From Tangfeifania diversioriginum (GTDB lineage: Bacteria > Bacteroidota > Bacteroidia > Bacteroidales > Prolixibacteraceae), in NCBI GenBank assembly GCA_945873105.1, contig CAMCBW010000007.1:1-64000 (forward strand): a DNA stretch of 64,000 bases. The letters run 5' to 3'. A model generated the notes under the pieces. That model was given only the letters and a program-made list of their open reading frames with translations, had not been told where the DNA came from and did not search any database. This document shows positions 43,919 to 51,864 of this stretch, piece after piece. Within the stretch, counting starts at the first letter, position 1; each line of letters starts with the position of its first letter. Made by a program: the position numbers and the translations under genes.

Positions 43919-44010
43919 TCAATTCTGAAGGGGTATAATCCAGCGTTGGTCATCCGTGAGAATAAAAATGATATTGGGTCTTTGCTTCCATTTTTCTGAA
44001 TCCTTCGTTA
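43919..44010 (-). pseudogene. Sulfatase N-terminal fragment
   Basis: Reading the minus strand from about 44010 gives 'WKQRPNIIFILTDDQRW', the standard start of a mature S1 sulfatase including the Asp-Asp metal ligands, then a few unrelated residues and a stop at 43919-43921. No signal peptide and no signature are joined to it. It lies between the start of the sulfatase-GH78 gene and element M2, so a second sulfatase gene once stood here or recombined with the neighbour. The rest of the gap (43667-43918) shows no further coding signal. Confidence 0.6.
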
Positions 44011-44050
44011 CACAATGTCCTGAAGTAATCATTGATTGATACTTATTGCT

Positions 44051-44311
44051 TACAGACTGTTTAAATTTATAACACAGAGAATAACTGTCTATTAATCGAA
44101 AATAGAAGGTTTATAGTAATTTCTGCAATTAGGTATATTCATGAGAGAAACCCCGGAGTTACACAGAGTTGGAAAATCGCAAGCGATTTTCTCTCTGTGT
44201 AACTCATTCTTTCCTCTAGTAATATTGCTGCAAGCGTCAATTATTATAGCTATTTTAAATTTCATTTTGGAGTTATAAATTCTCTGTGTAAGAATTTTAG
44301 ACAGCTTCTTA
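44051..44311. mobile_element. MITE-like element M2 (class B)
   Basis: About 260 bp with the same terminal sequences as the other four elements (left CAGACTGTTTAAATTT, right AGACAGCTTCTTA). Inside lies a strong hairpin at 44156-44205 with arms GAGTTACACAGAG and CTCTGTGTAACTC and a second stem AAAATCGC/GCGATTTT. Two further ACACAGAG/CTCTGTGT copies stand near the ends. It is closely similar to M4 along its whole length. Its right end is 6 bp from the stop of the WbsX-like gene. Confidence 0.7.
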
Positions 44312-44317
44312 AAATCA

Positions 44318-45526
44318 TCAAAATAATTTAGCACCAAATATTTCCCTGATGGCATGAAGATAGGCAAAATCATTTGCTTTGTCGGGTTCAAGATAGCTTC
44401 CTTCTGTCCATTCGTTCCAGCAATTAATGTTGAGGATTCGGGGACCTTTTGGATCGGCTAGAAGTTTTTCTTTGGTCAGCTGTAAGGCTTTTTTAAAATT
44501 TTCGGGTGTATTGTTACTTATCGTATTCATAAACGGGTAACCCACATTGGCCCATTCAGATTTCAGGTCACAACGTGGAGTTGGATCCCAGCCCATCGTC
44601 ACATTGGGGAAATAGGGGACTCCATATTCCGCTCTTGCTTTGTCCCAGTGTGCAAAATAGGCATCGCGGACAAAATTGTAATCGGTTTGAGTTTTGGGTA
44701 AATTAACGTGGTGAATCCAAACATAAGAGGTACTTGAATCAAATCCAAGTATTTTGATCAACTCAGGGGTATTGGAGGGCGCTTTTTCAACCGGAAGTAT
44801 TGGCTTTCCCCATGCAACAAGGTTCCAGTGAACACCTTTCAGTCCGGCAGCAATGGCTTTTTCGCGCATCCGGTCCATCGCTGCTTTGGTGGCTTCCATA
44901 CTTCCGAATCCTTCCACAAATTTCTTTACATCATACACCGAAAAGTAGGCCTTCCCGTCTATTTTCCAATAGTTTGGCTTAGTGAAGTATTCTTTGATCA
45001 CGAAATCGCAGATCTCTTCAAATCGCTGGGCAGAAACCTTGCCAGGGTAAAGCAATTTTTGTTCTGCCCCACGTGTGTAAGGGTGAATTTCTACCCAATC
45101 GTGGTTGGCCCACATCAACCCGAAATTAATCTGCCCGCAGTTTTTCGCTTTCAGGAAGCCCTCATCCATGCAGCGGTTGAGAAATGGACCATCCTCATAC
45201 ATGTACCAGTCGAAAATAAAGCAGTCGATCCCATTTTTTGCAGCGGCATCTATTTTCATTTCCATCACTTTTGGATCTTTTTCATCAACATAACCCCACA
45301 AAGGGACATTGGGTTGATAATGCCCCGGAAAGCGGGGCTTGGCATCCTTTACCAATTCCCATTCCGACCATCCAACCCCCTTGTTTTTGTTATTCCTTGG
45401 ATCGTCTGTATGATAGTTGGGAAAATAATAGGCTGCAACAGTGATGTCACTTGATTTGTTTTTGCTAATTTTTCCACTGTTGCAAGCAACAAAAATGGAA
45501 AATACAACCAGCATTATTTGTTTCAT
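44318..45526 (-). CDS. WbsX/GH99-like TIM-barrel lipoprotein
   Basis: A 402-residue protein with a lipoprotein leader ('VFSIFVACNSG'). The mature part is a Glyco_tran_WbsX/GH99-like barrel: 'VAAYYFPNYHTDDPRN', 'GVGWSEWELVKDAKPRFPGH', 'GIDCFIFDWYMYEDGPFL', 'GLMWANHDWVE', and 'INCWNEWTEGSYLEP' near the end. These motifs (YYFPxYH, WxEW, NEWTEG) are hallmarks of the family. Members with export signals next to sulfatases and rhamnosidases are likely glycosidases rather than glycosyltransferases, but activity is not known. A 171-bp gap separates it from the FAD oxidoreductase gene upstream. Confidence 0.8.
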   Translation of the reverse strand: MKQIMLVVFSIFVACNSGKISKNKSSDITVAAYYFPNYHTDDPRNNKNKGVGWSEWELVKDAKPRFPGHYQPNVPLWGYVDEKDPKVMEMKIDAAAKNGIDCFIFDWYMYEDGPFLNRCMDEGFLKAKNCGQINFGLMWANHDWVEIHPYTRGAEQKLLYPGKVSAQRFEEICDFVIKEYFTKPNYWKIDGKAYFSVYDVKKFVEGFGSMEATKAAMDRMREKAIAAGLKGVHWNLVAWGKPILPVEKAPSNTPELIKILGFDSSTSYVWIHHVNLPKTQTDYNFVRDAYFAHWDKARAEYGVPYFPNVTMGWDPTPRCDLKSEWANVGYPFMNTISNNTPENFKKALQLTKEKLLADPKGPRILNINCWNEWTEGSYLEPDKANDFAYLHAIREIFGAKLF

Positions 45527-45697
45527 ATTTATCCTGATTAAATTACCTAATCAACTATATTTTAATATAATAAATCAAATTCAAGGCCATTCTTCTGCAG
45601 CCTGACAGGCAATCTTTTATTGCTGCTGCAGCGTGAAAATCGCAACTAAAACCCAAGAACAGCTACTGCAAGAGGAATTAATATCCAACCCAAAAGT

Positions 45698-47062
45698 CTA
45701 TGGAACGATGCCCCCATGATCAGCAATCATTGATTTAATCTGACCAATTGGGATGTTCAGAGGTGTTGTTTTTGTATTGCAAGCCAATGCAGCTGCTGCT
45801 CCTGCTGCTTGACCCATTCCCATGCACGATGCCTGTACCCTGAGTGCCGAGTTCGCCAGACGGTCACTACTAACACAACGGCCTGCTACTAAAAAATTCT
45901 GACTTTTCTTTGGAATCAATGCCCTCAGTGGTATTGTCGGCACAATTCCTTCTGACAAATGCTTCGGTACCACCCCATGCTTGTCATGCACATCAATCGG
46001 ATAGAACGAATAGGAGACAGCATCATCAAATACCTTCCCCGTGACATAATCGTCATAAGAAATTTGATACTCTCCGTCTATCCGGTAAGTTTCTCTTACC
46101 CCGGTTTCGGGTTGCATGGATATAAGTCTGGTCTTTTCACAACCTGGCAGTTCCCTCAGGAAGCGCAAAGTATTTAGCAAGGAGCTCCTTCCATTGATGT
46201 TGGTGATCGTGCCCGATTCGGAAGTGGTGGAATCGGCACCGGCTACATGCGAAATATTGTCACCGGCAGATCTTAATAAGCCTTCAATGTTGTTCCTGAA
46301 CTCTTCCTTGACCAGCCTGCCTTTGTTCACGGCTTCATTGTAACGCTCCCTAATCATTTTAAAATCCAGCGAATCCAAGTCATATCCACCAATTTTGAAC
46401 ATCAGTGAACCAGGTTGCGTCTCCTTCTCACGCAGAACATCAAATCCAGCCAATGCGGCAACCCAGGCATTCCCGGTACAATCGATTAACTGATTACATA
46501 CAATCCGGGTATGGGTCCCTTTCCCCATGGTTGCGACCTGCCATTTGTTACCGTCAAACCTGGCATCAACGGGGGTTTCATAATAACGGATATTTACGCC
46601 GGCTTCCAGCGATTTTGCTTCAGCCAAAAGGGCATACAGGTAGCCATTTAACCGCACTTGATGCTTGTAATGCTGGCGCCCGGTTGGTATGGAGAAATCA
46701 GGAAGTTCAGCATCGTCCATTTTTACGGTTTCAGTAACCAGTTCCCAACCAATACCCCTGATGATCTGCTTTCCCCAGGCATGAAACAAGCCGGGGAAAG
46801 AGACTCCTCCAGTGGTAGTAGTGCCTCCCAATTGGCTCCCGTTTTCAACCAGTATTGTTGAACATCCGGCACGTGCAGCCTGAATAGCAGCAATTACACC
46901 TGCTGTTCCACCACCAACAACCAAAATATCGGTATTTATTGTTTTTATCTTATTGGCTGACTGCTTATTTGTACTGACTGCATTTCCTGTCAAGGGGATT
47001 ATACCGCCCAAAGTAAAACCTCCCAGTGTTTTAAGCAACGTCCTTCTTTCAATTTTTGTCAT
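45698..47062 (-). CDS. FAD-dependent oxidoreductase with Tat-like leader
   Basis: A 454-residue protein of the FAD_oxidored (PF12831) type. The N-terminus 'KIERRTLLKTLGGFTLGG' is a typical twin-arginine signal. The dinucleotide-binding motif is 'ILVVGGGTAGVIAAIQAARAG', followed by 'GGTTTTGGVSFPGLFHAWG', a substrate domain, and the C-terminal FAD contact 'FLVAGRCVSSDRLANSALR' and 'GMGQAAGAAAALA'. Exported flavoenzymes of this family occur beside glycan-degrading enzymes and may oxidise a sugar or a released aglycone. The substrate is unknown. The Tat leader implies the cofactor is inserted before export. Confidence 0.82.
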   Translation of the reverse strand: MTKIERRTLLKTLGGFTLGGIIPLTGNAVSTNKQSANKIKTINTDILVVGGGTAGVIAAIQAARAGCSTILVENGSQLGGTTTTGGVSFPGLFHAWGKQIIRGIGWELVTETVKMDDAELPDFSIPTGRQHYKHQVRLNGYLYALLAEAKSLEAGVNIRYYETPVDARFDGNKWQVATMGKGTHTRIVCNQLIDCTGNAWVAALAGFDVLREKETQPGSLMFKIGGYDLDSLDFKMIRERYNEAVNKGRLVKEEFRNNIEGLLRSAGDNISHVAGADSTTSESGTITNINGRSSLLNTLRFLRELPGCEKTRLISMQPETGVRETYRIDGEYQISYDDYVTGKVFDDAVSYSFYPIDVHDKHGVVPKHLSEGIVPTIPLRALIPKKSQNFLVAGRCVSSDRLANSALRVQASCMGMGQAAGAAAALACNTKTTPLNIPIGQIKSMIADHGGIVP

Positions 47063-47071
47063 GACTTCACT

Positions 47072-47242
47072 CTACGAATGATATATAGAATTCCGTATTA
47101 TCAATTGTATCAAATAGGAGTTCAGAAGCTTGACACCGGACATGTCAGCCCTTCTATCTCCTATTTTCAGGAATACCTCCTGGACAATCTTTTCAGCATC
47201 TTCGGCCGACTTCAGGTATCCCTGGGAAAAATCATTGCCAGA
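47072..47242 (-). pseudogene. ECF sigma factor region 2 fragment
   Basis: The minus-strand frame that begins directly after the TGA stop of the 967-residue gene (47243-47245), and stays in that same frame, encodes about 56 residues. The core is 'YLKSAEDAEKIVQEVFLKI', followed by 'RRADMSGVKLLNSYLI' and 'IIRNSIYHS', then a stop at 47072. This is region 2 of an extracytoplasmic-function sigma factor as found in Bacteroidota polysaccharide loci; the usual Trp after 'FLKI' is Gly. No start, region 4 or anti-sigma gene is present. It is a relic, perhaps of the former regulator of part of the array. Confidence 0.75.
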
Positions 47243-50146
47243 TCAATTCATTGGCTTCCAAACCGGCAATTCATGCTCAATTTGCCGGATCAACTCCTCC
47301 ACTCCGCCTTTTCGAAGGTAGACATTTCCTTCCATCACCTTTCGCCTGCCTTCGGGACAGTTTTGCGGTAAAAGATTCACCCCAAAACTGCTCCTTTTGA
47401 TGAAAACAGAAGAACCACTTTTGAAGGCTAAAGCCAGACAGTAATTCAATGCAGGATGGTGCAGTACCACGATGGCAGGTTTCTCCCCCTTCACTGTTTC
47501 ACCGATGTCGAAGGTCGTCTCCTTTTTCATCTTGCCACTCTCCAACAATTTACCATTCTTGTAGATATAGGCTTTGAACTTGCCGTCAAACAGATTGGCT
47601 CCAGTCTCCAGTTCGAAGCGGGGTGACCTTACCATGGTCTCCTTTTGTCCATTTTGCCACCAGTACTGGATGGCCACCTTGTCTTCAAAACCGGTAATCC
47701 TTGCCCCCGAAAGGGTATCCTTTGACACACTGTTGTACCAAAACGACTTTCCGATGCTCTCCTCCCACAACAGATTGGCATAAAATTGCTGGTTGTCAAT
47801 TTTCAGTGCCAATGGTAGCTTTTCGAAAGGATTGCTGATGGTAACGACTGCCTTGTTGGATGGTTTGGGCTGAACGACGATCCTGGGTTTTTCCTGGTAA
47901 GGCTTACCTGCCCTGATGCTGAATTCGCGGGGTTCTCCGTTGGTCCTTACCAGGAAGACGGTTCCAAATTTCCCCTCGCTGTCGCAAAAAGTTTGCATCC
48001 CATCCATGGTACTGTTGTGGTGCTGGGGAACATACTCCCAACTCTCCCCAATTTTCTCGTACAATGCCGGATACCTGCAAGTTTTAAAACCTTTGGCTAC
48101 GATCGGAATGACATTCAGTCCCCCTTTGAGGGTAAACTGCGCTTCATCGTTTTCAACTCGAATGGTGGTGGGCAGATTACCCAGCACCAATCCCTTCTTC
48201 ACTGTTACTACCCTTGGTTCATCTTTGCCAAAGGCCAATATCTCCTTGACGGGCGTCTTCGCACCATCAACTTCCCCGTAGGGCAACCAGAAACCTGAGA
48301 GCGTTATCTCATCTCCCGGTTGGAGGACCAGTTTATCCGCCGAAGGAACCAAGCTAAAACGCACATCGCCCTCTTTCATCTCAGGGGTATAAGCCTTGTG
48401 CTCATTGACCGTGGTATCTTTCGGTTCAGGAATATGCGCCTTCTGTTGAATAGAAAAAGCAGGTTTCACGCCGCTGTTCGATTCAAAGCTCCGGATCATG
48501 ACCCCATTGGAGCCTTTTCCCTCCCCAAATATGGCGGCAAAAGAATTTTTGACAGGTAATTCCAATCCTTTTACACCGAAGGGGCTCAGGTTGAAGTCGA
48601 TGGTTTTTGAAACCACATTGCCGTTTGCATCCGTGAAGGCATAATTCTTGTACCGCAACCTTTGCTGGGTTGAACTGATATCCAGAAAGCGGAAATTGGC
48701 CCTGGCATCTTCAACGGTAAGTGGTTTAAGCACTTTGTACCTGGCTGTAAAAAAACTCCTTAATTCATCATCCTGAGGAACTTCCCATATATCCAGCAGC
48801 AATTGGATGCAACTATCCGAGGTAAGGTACTCCATCTCTACGTTGCACCAGTTGTTGCCGGTACTTCTGTAGATGGTACCCCTGTATTCGGAGTAGTTCC
48901 ACTTTTTGCCATCGTAATAGGTGAGGAAGTTGTGACCGGCCACATTGTCGTGCTGCGGCTGACCACTCCAAAAGGTCTCCTGGCTCATGGCACGGAAATC
49001 ACCGATGGCAATTCCTGTTTTGTGCCCGAATTTGAAGGGGATGTAACAGGTGGTTTCTGTTACCCCGGTAGAGGAGTGAAAATAATCCATAAAGAAGCCG
49101 AGCGACGACCAGTGTTTGGTCATGTGCCTGCCCCAGTTCTGGTATAGGTGCAGCGAGCTGATTTCCAACTCTTCGTAGGGTTCAAGGTAGAGCGGGAAAA
49201 ATGTCTCGCTGAAGGCAGTATCGCGCGGATTGTAGAAACGCTCCTCTTTTTCGCCGGCAAAATTCTTGCTCACCTGCACCAGAATGGGCAGCGGATGACC
49301 TTTCGCATCGAGTACTGCTCCCCCCTCTACGATCCCCTCGCCTACCAGCGTTCGCTGGCAGATGTAGATTTTTCGCGGGGTGGCGTCGTTCTTCACACTG
49401 AAGGTGACCTCTTCGTAACCATTGGGGTTGTCGAAATACTGGCGCTGAAACCCGTCGACCGTCTCGCTGCCAATGGTATATTGTCCTTTTCGGACATCGT
49501 ACGATACAGGCGTTACCCCTTTGATCCTGGTAAATGCTTTGTCGGGTAGTGGCTGCTTCTCACCAAAGAGCTCAAAATTGAAGAACTGGGTCTGATCTTT
49601 CTCAAGTTTTCCGGCAGCCAACTTTGTTTCAGTTTTCCCCCTTACCAGGAAGGTCATGTCCTCCACATTCCCGGAGGAGAAGAGCTTGAGCGAACCCTTG
49701 ATCTTTTCGGGATAACAGTAGAGCACCACCTCCGCTTTCAATGGCAGTGATTCTCCGCCTTGCCCGGCAAAGGTCAGATCCACCCAGTGGATTTCGCAAT
49801 AATAGGGCCCCCTGCGGTAGAGGTTGATCCTGGATTTGGTTTGACTGTTTTGGGTGGAATAGATTTTCCCCTGCGGACCAGTCACCTCAAAATAGAGCCA
49901 TGGGTTGGCGGTATTGCTGTCATACAGCAAGTTGGGTGGGAGGAGGTCGCCGGTCAACTGGTAATCTGCCGCAATGATCTCGAAAGCATCGCGGTTCGTG
50001 TCGACATACCGCACCTCCAGCGCCGGCCAGTTTTTCAGTTCCTGAAATTTATAATCGGTCCGCCAGTCGGACTGGGAAGAAGCCAACCGTGGCATGGCCA
50101 GAAGTAACATGCAGATCAAAAGAGATCCCCAACTTTGTTTGCTCAT
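47243..50146 (-). CDS. Large secreted protein of unknown family (967 aa)
   Basis: A 967-residue exported protein (signal peptide about 1-24). The composition is that of an all-beta, multi-domain extracellular enzyme: alternating short strands, many aromatic residues and no membrane segment. Notable stretches are 'YLYQNWGRHMTKHWSSLGFF'-like text at about 335-355 ('SLHLYQNWGRHMTKHW'), 'YFHSSTGVTETTCYIPFKFG', 'FWSGQPQHDNVAGHNFLTYY' and 'YVPQHHNSTMDGMQTFCD', each with conserved-looking His, Trp and acidic residues that could form an active site. I do not recognise the family. Position 5 bp after a sulfatase stop and before a FAD oxidoreductase implies a role in the same degradation pathway. It could be a new glycosidase or lyase. 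Confidence 0.6.
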   Translation of the reverse strand: MSKQSWGSLLICMLLLAMPRLASSQSDWRTDYKFQELKNWPALEVRYVDTNRDAFEIIAADYQLTGDLLPPNLLYDSNTANPWLYFEVTGPQGKIYSTQNSQTKSRINLYRRGPYYCEIHWVDLTFAGQGGESLPLKAEVVLYCYPEKIKGSLKLFSSGNVEDMTFLVRGKTETKLAAGKLEKDQTQFFNFELFGEKQPLPDKAFTRIKGVTPVSYDVRKGQYTIGSETVDGFQRQYFDNPNGYEEVTFSVKNDATPRKIYICQRTLVGEGIVEGGAVLDAKGHPLPILVQVSKNFAGEKEERFYNPRDTAFSETFFPLYLEPYEELEISSLHLYQNWGRHMTKHWSSLGFFMDYFHSSTGVTETTCYIPFKFGHKTGIAIGDFRAMSQETFWSGQPQHDNVAGHNFLTYYDGKKWNYSEYRGTIYRSTGNNWCNVEMEYLTSDSCIQLLLDIWEVPQDDELRSFFTARYKVLKPLTVEDARANFRFLDISSTQQRLRYKNYAFTDANGNVVSKTIDFNLSPFGVKGLELPVKNSFAAIFGEGKGSNGVMIRSFESNSGVKPAFSIQQKAHIPEPKDTTVNEHKAYTPEMKEGDVRFSLVPSADKLVLQPGDEITLSGFWLPYGEVDGAKTPVKEILAFGKDEPRVVTVKKGLVLGNLPTTIRVENDEAQFTLKGGLNVIPIVAKGFKTCRYPALYEKIGESWEYVPQHHNSTMDGMQTFCDSEGKFGTVFLVRTNGEPREFSIRAGKPYQEKPRIVVQPKPSNKAVVTISNPFEKLPLALKIDNQQFYANLLWEESIGKSFWYNSVSKDTLSGARITGFEDKVAIQYWWQNGQKETMVRSPRFELETGANLFDGKFKAYIYKNGKLLESGKMKKETTFDIGETVKGEKPAIVVLHHPALNYCLALAFKSGSSVFIKRSSFGVNLLPQNCPEGRRKVMEGNVYLRKGGVEELIRQIEHELPVWKPMN

Positions 50147-50151
50147 TGTGC

Positions 50152-51639
50152 TTATTTTATTTTAAAATTTGGATTCGGTTTGGGTATAACTGCTTCACTC
50201 TCGCGGAGGTAGCTATCCATTTTGCTGGCCATATTTTTCACCACTTCAGGGTTGGCTTCAGCAAGATCCTGCTCTTCTCCGGTGTCAGTGGCAAGATTGT
50301 AGAGTTCATGGCGATCGGTCTGGTCGTTGTTGTCGCACCACCAGCGGATCAGCTTCCAATTACCCTGCCGCAAAGAGGTAGCAGGCTTTCCGCTTGGAAA
50401 ATGGCAAAAAATCTCGTTCCTGACACTTTTGTTCCTCAGAAGCGCGGGTTTCAGGCTGACACCATCCATCTGAAGTCCCCTGGGAAGCTTCCATCCAAAC
50501 ATGTCGGCGAAAGTTGGAAAGAAGTCGGTACTCTGCTCCAGTGCATCGCTTTTCGTCCCGGCTTTTACCTTGCCGGGCCAGACCACGATCAGCGGCACGC
50601 GGGTACCCCCTTCGTAAATGGTGCCTTTCCCTTCCCTGAAGGGCCAGGAACTGCTCACCGGCACTTCCCAGAACTCCTCCGGCATATGCTCCTTGTTTTT
50701 GTTGATATAGGTTCCGTTGTCGCCGGTAAAAATGATCACCGTATTTTCCAGAATTCCCGCTTTGTCCAGGGCTGCGACCAGTCTGCCTACCGCTTCATCC
50801 AGTGTCTCGAGCATACCGGCAAATACAGGGTTTCGCTGTCTCGATACCGGATCCATCTTTGCGCGAAACTTGTCTATTTGGCTCTCCTTCGCCTGCCAGG
50901 GAGAGTGGACCTCGAACGACCAGTAGTTCAGGAAAAACGGCTCTTTCTTGTGCTGGTCAATGTATTTTACCGCTTCATCGCACAACAGATCTTCCAGGTT
51001 ATCTCCGGGTTTGCCATGGTCCTTCCAGACCGGGAAGGGATAAAAGAACCCTTTTGGCAGCGGACTGGGAGCCGAAGTGTGCGGAATATCCAGGTCGAAC
51101 CCCTGTTCCAGCGGACTGTAGGGTTCAGGACCGAGGTGCCATTTGCCAAAATGGGCCGTAGCGTAACCATTGGCCTTGAAGGCTTCGGCCAGCGTATAAT
51201 ACGCAGTTTTGAGGCGGGTAAGGCTCTCGGCTCCCAATGCCTTCTGGTTGGGACCTGCCTTGCTGACCAATTGTTTTTCAAGCACTTCAGCAGGCAAATG
51301 GCAGGCAGGAGCGGTAATCCCGATGCGCGAGGGATACAATCCGGTCATGATGCTGGAACGGGTTGGAGAGCAGAGCGGATTGGCCGAATAGGCCTGGGTA
51401 AATACCATCCCTCTTTTGGCCAGTGCGTCGATATTGGGCGTCTCATGAAATTTGCTACCATAGAGGGACAGATCGTTGACGCCGAGGTCGTCGGCGAGGA
51501 TAAAAACGACATTGGGCTTTTCGATGGCCACCGCATTGAATGCCAACGCTCCAAAGAAAATGGCCCACCCCATATTCCTAAAGAACTGACTATCATTATT
51601 TTTAAAACAAAATTTTCGTTTTGTACTGTTTGTTTCCAT
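50152..51639 (-). CDS. Exported S1 sulfatase (CSPTR signature), paralogue of 35730-37265
   Basis: A 495-residue sulfatase. A polar N-terminus of about 22 residues precedes the hydrophobic leader, so a start at the later ATG (51573, 'MGWAIFFGAL') is also possible. 'FILADDLGVNDLSLYG', formylglycine cysteine C90 in CSPTR, 'SSIMTGLYPSRIGITAPACH', 'GKWHLGPEPYSPLEQGFDLDIPH', 'NYWSFEVHSPWQAKES', 'FTGDNGTYINKNKEH', 'YEGGTRVPLIVVWPG'. It aligns nearly throughout with the sulfatase at 35730-37265. Element M3 is immediately upstream. Confidence 0.93.
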   Translation of the reverse strand: METNSTKRKFCFKNNDSQFFRNMGWAIFFGALAFNAVAIEKPNVVFILADDLGVNDLSLYGSKFHETPNIDALAKRGMVFTQAYSANPLCSPTRSSIMTGLYPSRIGITAPACHLPAEVLEKQLVSKAGPNQKALGAESLTRLKTAYYTLAEAFKANGYATAHFGKWHLGPEPYSPLEQGFDLDIPHTSAPSPLPKGFFYPFPVWKDHGKPGDNLEDLLCDEAVKYIDQHKKEPFFLNYWSFEVHSPWQAKESQIDKFRAKMDPVSRQRNPVFAGMLETLDEAVGRLVAALDKAGILENTVIIFTGDNGTYINKNKEHMPEEFWEVPVSSSWPFREGKGTIYEGGTRVPLIVVWPGKVKAGTKSDALEQSTDFFPTFADMFGWKLPRGLQMDGVSLKPALLRNKSVRNEIFCHFPSGKPATSLRQGNWKLIRWWCDNNDQTDRHELYNLATDTGEEQDLAEANPEVVKNMASKMDSYLRESEAVIPKPNPNFKIK

Positions 51640-51650
51640 TTATTTTCAAT

Positions 51651-51854
51651 TTAGTAACTGTTTAAATTTCATATTTTCCCCTATTTGCTTAAATCTCATA
51701 TAAAAAAGAACGTGCCGTAGGCATGAAATGTGGGTAGAAAATAAATGTAAAGAAGGATATCTCGTCCCGTCCGGGACGAAATCCGTGATTTCAATTGTAT
51801 TCTACCCATATAAAATCCCTCACGGGATTTAGTAGCTAAAATTAAATAGTCTTA
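51651..51854. mobile_element. MITE-like element M3 (class A)
   Basis: About 204 bp with left end TTAGTAACTGTTTAAATTT and a diverged right end (AAAATTAAATAGTCTTAA). Same order of parts as M1: hairpin GTGCCGTAGGCAT, arm ATGTGGGTAGA pairing with TCTACCCATAT, palindrome TCGTCCCGTCCGGGACGA at 51762-51779 (one changed centre base), and hairpin AATCCCTCACGGGATT. It fills the gap between the GH106-like gene stop (51865) and the sulfatase start (51639), so the sulfatase promoter must lie in or be replaced by it. Confidence 0.7.
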
Positions 51855-51864
51855 ATATTTCAAT

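Noticed and set aside
43703-43999. Plus-strand gene of 98 codons in the gap before the fusion gene
   Set aside because: Part of it is antisense to the sulfatase relic and the rest shows no domain or codon pattern of a real gene.
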